Source of the DNA: an uncultured bacterium
Lineage (GTDB): Bacteria; Actinomycetota; Coriobacteriia; Coriobacteriales; Coriobacteriaceae
NCBI GenBank assembly: GCA_905215195.1
Contig: CAJMPF010000130.1
Span: forward strand, 1 to 5,426
Direction of reading: 5' to 3'
DNA: 5,426 nucleotides
This document shows, one piece after another, positions 1 to 4,323 of the stretch. The notes under the pieces are model-generated. The model did not search any database. It was not told where the DNA came from and worked only from the letters and a program-made list of their open reading frames with translations. A program made the translations under genes and the position numbers. The stretch's first letter is position 1, and each line of letters opens with the position of its first letter.

Positions 1-875
1 GGCACGGCCCCATCCTCACCGACTCGGGCGGCTTCCAGGTCTTTAGCCATAACGACGCCGTTAAGCTCACCGACGAGGGCGTGCGCTTTATCGTCAATGA
101 CTACGACGGCCGCCACGTGTTCTGGACGCCCGAGGACAACATGGAGATCGCCATGAAGCTCGGCTCCGACATCTGCATGCAGCTGGACCAGTGCCCGGGC
201 TATCCCGCCACGCGCGCCTACGTTGAGCGTGCCGTCGAGCTGTCGAGCATGTGGGCCGAGCGCTGCTACAAGGCTCACACCCGCGATGACCAGGCGCTCT
301 TTGGTATCGTCCAGGGTGGCATGCATCTGGACCTGCGTCTGCGCTCGCTGCGCCATCTGGAGGAGTGCGGCGACTTCCCCGGTTACGGCATTGGCGGCTA
401 CTCGGTGGGCGAGGACCACGAGACCATGTTCGAGACGCTGGCGCCGCTCGTGAGTGAGTACATGCCCAAGCACAAGCCGCGCTACCTGATGGGCGTCGGC
501 AACCCCACCACCCTCGTGCGCGGTGTGGGCGTGGGCATCGACATGTTCGACTGCGTGCTGCCGACGCGCACCGGCCGTATGGGCACGGCGTTCTCCAGCG
601 AGGGTCGCCTCAACTTCCGCAACGCGCGCTTTGCGCACGACGATGGTCCCATCGATCCCACCTGCACCTGCCCGGTGTGCACGGGCGGCTACAGCCGCGC
701 GCTCATTCGCCACATGGTCACGCAGAAGGAGATGCTCGGCGGCATTCTGCTGTCGATGCACAACATCTACTACCTGCTCAACCTTATGCAGCGTGCTCGC
801 CAGGCCATTATCGAGGGTCGCTATGGCGCATTCGTGAGCGATTGGATGAATAGCCCTGCCGCGGTGGATTACTAA
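1..875 (+). CDS. tgt: Queuine/preQ1 tRNA-guanine transglycosylase, 5'-truncated by window edge
   Basis: This enzyme exchanges guanine-34 of the GUN-anticodon tRNAs (Asp, Asn, His, Tyr) for preQ1 or queuine, a step in queuosine formation in the cytosol. The reading frame is open from base 3 and 290 residues are visible. Against the roughly 375-residue bacterial family about 85-90 N-terminal residues are missing. Visible in order are the TDSGGFQVF motif with the general-base Asp, LDQC with the base-recognition Asp, FGIVQGG, the GGYSVGE pocket loop, RYLMGVG, and GIDMFDCVLPTR with the nucleophilic Asp. The CxCxxC zinc ligands and the distal His (SMHN) close the list. The gene ends with TAA and is followed by an intrinsic terminator. 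Three normally conserved positions differ: FDEC reads LDQC, GGL reads GGY, and RNG reads RMG. Family assignment is secure; whether preQ1 or queuine is the substrate cannot be told from this. Confidence 0.97.
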   Translation, partial: HGPILTDSGGFQVFSHNDAVKLTDEGVRFIVNDYDGRHVFWTPEDNMEIAMKLGSDICMQLDQCPGYPATRAYVERAVELSSMWAERCYKAHTRDDQALFGIVQGGMHLDLRLRSLRHLEECGDFPGYGIGGYSVGEDHETMFETLAPLVSEYMPKHKPRYLMGVGNPTTLVRGVGVGIDMFDCVLPTRTGRMGTAFSSEGRLNFRNARFAHDDGPIDPTCTCPVCTGGYSRALIRHMVTQKEMLGGILLSMHNIYYLLNLMQRARQAIIEGRYGAFVSDWMNSPAAVDY

Positions 876-899
876 GAGCTACGACCGCTGACCGATAGC

Positions 900-930
900 T
901 TGCAAGCACTTGATGCATCGTGGGTACCAT
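900..930 (+). promoter_or_regulatory. Weak candidate promoter for the LOG gene
   Basis: TTGCAA at 900-905 and TACCAT at 925-930 are separated by 19 bp and resemble -35 and -10 boxes. The match is partial and the spacing is long. It is listed because no other promoter fits between the end of tgt and the LOG start, and only 16 bases lie between the terminator T-tract and the ATG. The segment also contains three short perfect palindromes. Read-through from tgt is the alternative source of LOG mRNA. Confidence 0.2.
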
Positions 931-947
931 ACCGAATAGTTGATGTT

Positions 948-996
948 CGGGCGGGTGTTTGGCGCATGGCGTCGACCCCGCCCGTTTTTCTTTTTC
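948..996 (+). terminator. Rho-independent terminator after tgt
   Basis: Eight G+C-only base pairs (CGGGCGGG at 948-955 with CCCGCCCG at 977-984) enclose a 21-nt loop. The loop can itself form CGC/GCG around ATG at 963-971. TTTTTCTTTTTC follows directly at 985-996. This is a textbook intrinsic terminator for the + strand. It lies only 17 bases before the LOG start codon, so it also occupies the LOG leader if that gene's promoter is upstream of 948. Confidence 0.85.
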
Positions 997-1012
997 TCGA
1001 TAGGAGTGCCCC

Positions 1013-1771
1013 ATGATTAAGAATGAGAACGTCGAGGGCAAGCCTGCCTACGACGAGACGTACCGCCGTGGTCCCGTGGTCATGCGCGGCCCCATGATTC
1101 CTAAGGACAACACCTACGCCAACCTGCTGGCGCCCGAGGAGTCGACCGACTGGTTGCATGCCGATCCGTGGCGCGTACTGCGCATCCAGGCCGAGTTTGT
1201 CGATGGCTTTGGCGCACTTGCCGAGCTCGGGCCTGCGGTGACCATCTTCGGTAGTGCCCGTACGCCCAAGACCGATCCGCTCTACAAGGCGGCGCGCACG
1301 GTCGGCCGTAAGATTGCCCAGCGCGGCGTGGCGGTTATCACCGGTGGCGGCCCCGGCATCATGGAGGCGGCCAACAGGGGAGCGGCGAGCGTCAACGGCA
1401 AGTCAGTTGGTTTGGGCATTGAACTGCCGCACGAGCAGGGGCTCAACAAATACGTGAACCTCGGTATGGACTTCCGCTACTTCTTTGTGCGCAAGACCAT
1501 GTTCGTCAAATACAGCTCGGGCGCTATCGTGTTTCCCGGCGGGTTTGGCACGCTCGACGAGATGTTCGAGGTGCTCACGCTGGTGCAAACGCACAAGGTC
1601 AAGCGCATGCCGCTTGTGCTGGTAGGCAGCGAGTACTGGCAGGGCCTGTTCGGCTGGCTCAACGGCCCGGTGATGGACGCCGGTATGATCAGCCCACTCG
1701 ATCCGGATCTGGTGCACATCACCGACGACCTCAACGAGGCCGTCGACATCGCCCTGAGCGGGCTGATGTAG
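1013..1771 (+). CDS. LOG family (TIGR00730-type) nucleoside-5'-monophosphate phosphoribohydrolase
   Basis: This 252-residue Rossmann-fold protein belongs to the lysine-decarboxylase-like / LOG family. Members hydrolyse the N-glycosidic bond of (cytokinin) nucleoside 5'-monophosphates, releasing the free base and ribose 5-phosphate in the cytosol. The GGGPGIMEA phosphate-binding loop is at residues 111-119, the conserved Arg-Lys at 160-161, and the diagnostic PGGFGTLDE at 175-183 with the catalytic Glu183. The roughly 70-residue N-terminal extension, including RGPVVMRGP and DPWRVLRIQAEFVDGFGALAELG (split over 18-25 and 51-73), is typical of type II LOG proteins of actinobacteria. The ATG is preceded by AGGAG at 1002-1006 with 6-nt spacing. 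No signal peptide or membrane segment is seen. The physiological substrate is unknown: purine nucleotide salvage or cytokinin-like base release are both possible. The old label 'lysine decarboxylase' should not be used. Confidence 0.92.
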   Translation: MIKNENVEGKPAYDETYRRGPVVMRGPMIPKDNTYANLLAPEESTDWLHADPWRVLRIQAEFVDGFGALAELGPAVTIFGSARTPKTDPLYKAARTVGRKIAQRGVAVITGGGPGIMEAANRGAASVNGKSVGLGIELPHEQGLNKYVNLGMDFRYFFVRKTMFVKYSSGAIVFPGGFGTLDEMFEVLTLVQTHKVKRMPLVLVGSEYWQGLFGWLNGPVMDAGMISPLDPDLVHITDDLNEAVDIALSGLM

Positions 1772-1800
1772 GGCGAGCGCGCCTGTCGTTGTAGTGATGA

Positions 1801-1838
1801 GAAGGCAGACTGATGCTATTTAACATCAGTCTGCTTTC
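1801..1838. promoter_or_regulatory. Palindrome overlapping the toxin-antitoxin promoter: candidate operator, possibly also the LOG terminator
   Basis: GAAGGCAGACTGATG (1801-1815) and CATCAGTCTGCTTTC (1824-1838) are inverted repeats of 15 bp with one G:T pair and an 8-nt A/T-rich loop. The inner 11 bp are perfect. The right arm lies where the -35 element of the antitoxin promoter should be, as expected for an operator bound by a RelB/DinJ dimer. The half-site ACTGATG occurs again at 1851-1857 across the -10 box. The RNA hairpin would also follow the LOG stop codon by 29 bases and could help terminate that transcript, but its trailing T-tract is weak. Confidence 0.6.
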
Positions 1839-1847
1839 TAAACTGGG

Positions 1848-1853
1848 TATACT
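1848..1853 (+). promoter_or_regulatory. -10 box of the toxin-antitoxin operon
   Basis: TATACT matches the sigma-70 -10 consensus at five of six positions. It places the transcript start near 1860, about 25 nt before the antitoxin ATG. The -35 position (about 1825-1830, ATCAGT) is poor and lies inside the palindrome. The promoter may therefore be weak or depend on the regulator's occupancy. Confidence 0.5.
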
Positions 1854-1871
1854 GATGCAAAAGACGAGGGC

Positions 1872-1879
1872 GAGGAGGT
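1872..1879 (+). promoter_or_regulatory. Ribosome binding site fixing the antitoxin start
   Basis: GAGGAGGT is nearly a full Shine-Dalgarno match, with 6 nt between its last AGG and the ATG at 1885. It decides against an upstream in-frame ATG at 1813, which lies inside the palindrome, upstream of the -10 box, and has no such site. Confidence 0.8.
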
Positions 1880-1884
1880 CGCAA

Positions 1885-2184
1885 ATGTCTACAGCAACAG
1901 TTAAGCCTACGACGGTTCGCATCGAAGAGGGGCTCAAGGAGCAGGCGACTGAGTTCTTGGATTCGGTCGGCCTCAGCCTCAATTCCTATCTCAATCTTGC
2001 CGTTCGGCAGCTGGTAAATCAACGAAAGATTCCTTTTGAGATTGTAGGAAGGGCGGAGGTGCCCAACGAAGCGACGAGGCGTGCCATGGTGATTGCCGAG
2101 GCTCATGAGTTGGGGATTTTGCCGGACGATAGCCCGTCATTCAATAACGCTGATGAGCTTATGTCATTCCTCGATGAGGAATAG
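1885..2184 (+). CDS. dinJ: RelB/DinJ family antitoxin
   Basis: This 99-residue protein is the antitoxin of a type II toxin-antitoxin pair. It should neutralise the adjacent toxin by binding it and repress its own operon. Residues about 9-46 (TTVRIEEGLKEQATEFLDSV, then GLSLNSYLNLAV) have the ribbon-helix-helix pattern of RelB/DinJ: a short strand TVRI, a helix, the GLS turn and a second helix, followed by the family's KIPFEI segment at 48-53. The C-terminal half is acidic and ends SFLDEE, as expected of a toxin-wrapping tail. The toxin gene begins 2 nt after the stop codon, and its ribosome binding site lies in the last codons of this gene. Codon use is more A/T-rich than in the flanking genes, which suggests acquisition by transfer. 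The symbol denotes family membership; the natural toxin target was not tested. Confidence 0.9.
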   Translation: MSTATVKPTTVRIEEGLKEQATEFLDSVGLSLNSYLNLAVRQLVNQRKIPFEIVGRAEVPNEATRRAMVIAEAHELGILPDDSPSFNNADELMSFLDEE

Positions 2185-2186
2185 CG

Positions 2187-2495
2187 ATGTTCGAGATTAA
2201 AGTCGAGGCTCAATTTAAGGTGGACTACAAACGAACGATGCGCATGCATCCGCAGCTAAAAAGTGAGTTTAAAGCGGCGGTTGCAGAGCTTGTGGCTCAT
2301 GGGTCACTTCCGGCGGAGTATGGCGCCCACGAGCTCTCAAACCCGGGCGGAAACTACAACGGCCACATCGATTTCCACCTATCCGATGGCTTGGTCGATG
2401 TGGTCGTTCTTTATCTTCCCCATAAGACTAACCCAATGATTAGGCTGGTGAGAATGGGCACTCATCAGGAGCTGTTTCAGGGTCCGCTGGGCTGA
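2187..2495 (+). CDS. yafQ: YafQ/RelE-type mRNA interferase toxin
   Basis: This 102-residue toxin is predicted to cleave mRNA in the ribosomal A site and so arrest translation. By alignment from memory with E. coli YafQ (92 residues), His48 matches His50, His64 matches His63, Asp71 probably matches Asp67, and His93 in RMGTHQELF matches the catalytic His87 of RTGTHAALF. All the recognised catalytic positions are therefore present and the gene looks intact. Compared with YafQ there are about three extra residues between His64 and Asp71 (LSDGLV) and about six extra residues at the C-terminus. GAGGA at 2176-2180, inside the antitoxin's last codons, serves as ribosome binding site with 6-nt spacing. 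The tight coupling after the antitoxin gene is typical of such operons. RelE-superfamily membership is very likely; the YafQ subgroup is somewhat less certain. Confidence 0.88.
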   Translation: MFEIKVEAQFKVDYKRTMRMHPQLKSEFKAAVAELVAHGSLPAEYGAHELSNPGGNYNGHIDFHLSDGLVDVVVLYLPHKTNPMIRLVRMGTHQELFQGPLG

Positions 2496-2514
2496 TCGCC
2501 GATTTCCAAGTTGT

Positions 2515-2569
2515 GGTGGAATAGGGATTGATTGGCGGCTAATAAGCCAAAAACAGTCCCTATTCCACC
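2515..2569. repeat. Long imperfect inverted repeat between convergent genes
   Basis: GGTGGAATAGGGATTG (2515-2530) pairs with CAGTCCCTATTCCACC (2554-2569) over 16 bp with a single T:G wobble. Within the loop TTGGC (2532-2536) can pair with GCCAA (2546-2550), making a nearly continuous 55-nt hairpin. It lies 19 nt after the toxin stop and 19 nt before the convergent degV stop, so it could block transcription from both sides. Neither strand has the T-tract of a classical intrinsic terminator. It may instead be a copy of a dispersed palindromic element. Confidence 0.75.
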
Positions 2570-2588
2570 GCAGCTGATGTGGGCGTCC

Positions 2589-3449
2589 CTAGTGAGTTGG
2601 CTGGTAGCGGGGGCAGTAGCTGATGGCGATGGCGTCGACGCCTACGTGGGTGGCGATGGTGCAGCCGATGGGGCCGGTGCCGGCGTCTACATAGACTTGG
2701 CCTGCGAGCGCTTGGCTGACGAGTTCCTGCTCCTCGGCGGCGCCGGTCGTGAGCACGCGCACGCTTGAGCCCGGGTGCTCGTCCAAAAACGCGAGGCAAT
2801 CTGCCATGGTGTTGGCAACGATGCGCTTGGCGCCGCGGCCCTTTTTGATTGCCTTGATCTCGCCCGATTTCCACTCCGGCGAAACGGCCAGGCGAATGTT
2901 GAGCATCTGGGTGAGCTGGCCGGCGAGTTTAGGTGCGCGGCCGTTCTTAACGAGGTTCTCGAGCGTGCGGGGAATCAGCAGCAGGTGGGCGTCGGGCAGC
3001 GTCGCGCGGATCTGCGCCTCGGTCTCGTCCAGGCTGTGGCCGTCCTCGCGCATGGCCAGCGCGTACTCCACCAGCAGGCCCTCGGCACCCGAGCCGGTGC
3101 GCGAGTCGATGCAGCGCACGTCGAGCTCGTGTGTTTCGGCCGTCAGGCTGGCGTTGGCATAGCAGGCGGACCACTCGCTGCACAGCGAGATAAAGATGGC
3201 GCTATCATGGCCGTCGGCGAGCACGCGGTCAAAGAGTGCCTTGAACTCGCCGGCGCTCGGCTGCGAGGTGTGCGGCAGCTGCTCGGAGCTGGCCATGCGG
3301 GCGACGTATTCCTCAGCGGTAATCTGCACCTGGTCGAGTAGGTCCTCGCCCTCGATAATCACATGCAGCGGAATCACGTAAATGCCGAGCTCTTGAGCGC
3401 GGGCGGGGGAGATGTCCGACGTGGAGTCGGTTATGATGGCAAAAGACAT
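2589..3449 (-). CDS. DegV family fatty-acid-binding protein (FakB-like)
   Basis: DegV/FakB proteins bind a fatty acid in a cytosolic two-domain fold and present its carboxyl group to the kinase FakA for phosphorylation, feeding exogenous fatty acids into phospholipid synthesis. This protein has 286 residues, the normal length. Visible are the N-terminal FAIITDSTSD (3-12), the ligand-contacting TSQPSAGEF (61-69), SLCSEWSACYANA (88-100), CIDSRTGSGAEG (113-124), LENLVKNGRAP (163-173), and the C-terminal ATHVG with His268. The SGTY motif usual in the family reads SACY here. The start at 3449 is chosen because AAAGGTG precedes it with suitable spacing. An in-frame start at 3506 would lie in the promoter -10 box and adds a basic, unrelated stretch. 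No FakA gene is seen nearby, as is common for DegV genes. The bound lipid cannot be predicted. Confidence 0.93.
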   Translation of the reverse strand: MSFAIITDSTSDISPARAQELGIYVIPLHVIIEGEDLLDQVQITAEEYVARMASSEQLPHTSQPSAGEFKALFDRVLADGHDSAIFISLCSEWSACYANASLTAETHELDVRCIDSRTGSGAEGLLVEYALAMREDGHSLDETEAQIRATLPDAHLLLIPRTLENLVKNGRAPKLAGQLTQMLNIRLAVSPEWKSGEIKAIKKGRGAKRIVANTMADCLAFLDEHPGSSVRVLTTGAAEEQELVSQALAGQVYVDAGTGPIGCTIATHVGVDAIAISYCPRYQPTH

Positions 3450-3454
3450 AATTG

Positions 3455-3461
3455 CACCTTT
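3455..3461 (-). promoter_or_regulatory. Ribosome binding site fixing the degV start
   Basis: On the - strand AAAGGTG is followed by 6 nt and then the ATG at 3449. It supports the 286-residue form over the longer frame beginning at 3506. A 5-bp GC-only hairpin (3468-3481) lies just upstream of it. Confidence 0.65.
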
Positions 3462-3499
3462 CGTTGGGGCGCTTGCGCGCCGCCTTCTGAGAGCAAAGT

Positions 3500-3529
3500 G
3501 CGACAAGTATAGTGGAGTTGCTCTACATT
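3500..3529 (+). promoter_or_regulatory. Weak candidate promoter for the HAD-dipeptidase genes
   Basis: GCGACA at 3500-3505 and TACATT at 3524-3529 (18-bp spacing) are partial -35 and -10 matches. They overlap the degV promoter on the other strand. If real, the two divergent transcripts would compete for polymerase, and the HAD mRNA would carry a leader of about 70 nt containing the inverted repeats at 3536-3556. Confidence 0.22.
3506..3511 (-). promoter_or_regulatory. -10 box of the degV promoter
   Basis: Read on the - strand the hexamer is TATACT, five of six matches to the sigma-70 -10 consensus, and puts the start of transcription near 3499 with a leader of about 50 nt. The -35 position is only a partial match (TAGCAA at 3533-3528, 16-bp spacing). 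Confidence 0.45.
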
Positions 3530-3594
3530 GCTAGGTTCAATTGTTGAATAGTCAACAGTTTGAAGTGTCGGTGTGGAAATCATCAACTGGGGAA

Positions 3595-3599
3595 GAGGG
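3595..3599 (+). promoter_or_regulatory. Ribosome binding site favouring the HAD start at 3606
   Basis: GAGGG lies 6 nt before the ATG at 3606. The in-frame ATG at 3600 touches this site and would have to use the weaker GGGGA at 3589-3593. The GTG at 3573 has no clear site. Confidence 0.5.
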
Positions 3600-3605
3600 A
3601 TGCCG

Positions 3606-4268
3606 ATGGAGGTACTGGCGATATACAGGCGGCCGATTGTGCTGTTTGATTTTGACGGCACGGTGGCAGATACGGGTCGGGCGGTGATGACCTCGACGCG
3701 CAAGACGCTTGCCGCGCGCGGGTTTTCGGAGGCGCAGATGGGTGACCTGCGCCGCATGATCGGGCCGCCCCTGTGGAAGAGCTTTCACGACTTTTATGGC
3801 TTCTCCCGCGAGGAGTCGCTTGTGGTGGCTGACGAGTACCGTGCCTTTTTTGATGAGCTGGGACCGGAAGAGTATCCCGTGTTCGATGGAATCCCCGAGC
3901 TGCTCGATGGCCTTGTCGCGCAGGGGCATCGCTTGGCCGTGGCGACGTCACGCATGGAGGCAAAGTGCATTGACATGGTGGGCGAGCTGGGGCTTTCGCA
4001 GTTTGAGGCGGTGGTCGGCATGAATCCGCCGCAGGGGCGCGAGACCAAGGCAGATTCGGTCCGCGATGCCCTGGCGGCGCTCGGTGCGACCGCGGACGAG
4101 GCCGTGATGATCGGCGATCGCTTTAACGATGTGGAGGGCGCGCACGCGATGGGCGTGCCGTGCATCGGCATCTATTCGGGCGCGGCGGCGCCGGGCGAGC
4201 ACGAGGCGGCGGGTGCCGATGCAGTGGTGCACTCGGTGGCCGAGCTTGCTAAACTTTTCGCTATCTAA
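3606..4268 (+). CDS. HAD-superfamily hydrolase, phosphoglycolate phosphatase / 5'-nucleotidase-like
   Basis: This 220-residue cytosolic phosphatase has all four haloacid-dehalogenase motifs. Motif I is DFDGT with nucleophile Asp15 and acid-base Asp17. Motif II is ATS with Ser115 (or Thr114). Motif III is Lys148 in ETKADS. Motif IV is GDRFND at 170-175, giving two Mg2+-binding Asp residues. A helical C1 cap is inserted between motifs I and II, with the GPPLWKSF signature at 53-60 common in the Gph/5'-nucleotidase-like branch. Substrate specificity cannot be read from these motifs: phosphoglycolate, nucleotides or sugar phosphates are all possible. The chosen ATG at 3606 has the best-placed ribosome binding site; starts at 3600 or GTG 3573 would add 2 or 11 residues. 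The dipeptidase gene follows after 55 nt with no convincing terminator between, so co-transcription is likely. The gene is divergent from degV. Confidence 0.92.
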   Translation: MEVLAIYRRPIVLFDFDGTVADTGRAVMTSTRKTLAARGFSEAQMGDLRRMIGPPLWKSFHDFYGFSREESLVVADEYRAFFDELGPEEYPVFDGIPELLDGLVAQGHRLAVATSRMEAKCIDMVGELGLSQFEAVVGMNPPQGRETKADSVRDALAALGATADEAVMIGDRFNDVEGAHAMGVPCIGIYSGAAAPGEHEAAGADAVVHSVAELAKLFAI

Positions 4269-4310
4269 TAGACGTAATGTGAGGGGCGGGCACGCTCGCC
4301 GCTCATTGCT

Positions 4311-4318
4311 AAGGAGGT
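4311..4318 (+). promoter_or_regulatory. Near-perfect Shine-Dalgarno of the dipeptidase gene
   Basis: AAGGAGGT fully complements the usual 16S rRNA 3' end and lies 5 nt before the ATG at 4324, suggesting efficient translation. The rest of the 55-nt gap holds only an imperfect GC-rich hairpin (about 4281-4304) without a T-tract. Confidence 0.85.
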
Positions 4319-4323
4319 CGTCC

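Noticed and set aside
876..947. Possible preQ1 riboswitch next to tgt
   Set aside because: The segment is downstream of tgt, and I see neither a preQ1-I type pseudoknot pattern with its A-rich tail nor a link to a queuosine gene after it.
1813..1884. N-terminal extension of the antitoxin by 24 residues from ATG 1813
   Set aside because: The ATG lies inside the palindrome and upstream of the -10 box, so it would not be in the mRNA, and it lacks a ribosome binding site. The ATG at 1885 has a strong one and gives a normal family length.
2570..2579. GCAGCTGATG near the degV end resembling the GCAGACTGATG operator arm
   Set aside because: It lacks one base of the half-site, has no inverted partner and is not at a promoter; it is probably chance.
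2532..2768. A 78-codon open frame on the + strand after the toxin gene
   Set aside because: It begins within the hairpin loop and runs antisense to the end of degV. It is low-complexity (Gly, Ala, Asp) and not a plausible protein.
2775..3341. A 188-codon open frame on the + strand opposite degV
   Set aside because: It is a shadow of the DegV coding frame, without a family pattern or a ribosome binding site. The - strand frame has all DegV motifs.
3450..3506. N-terminal extension of DegV by 19 residues
   Set aside because: The start would fall within the predicted -10 box, and the added Arg-rich residues do not belong to the family, whose proteins begin at the ITDST strand.
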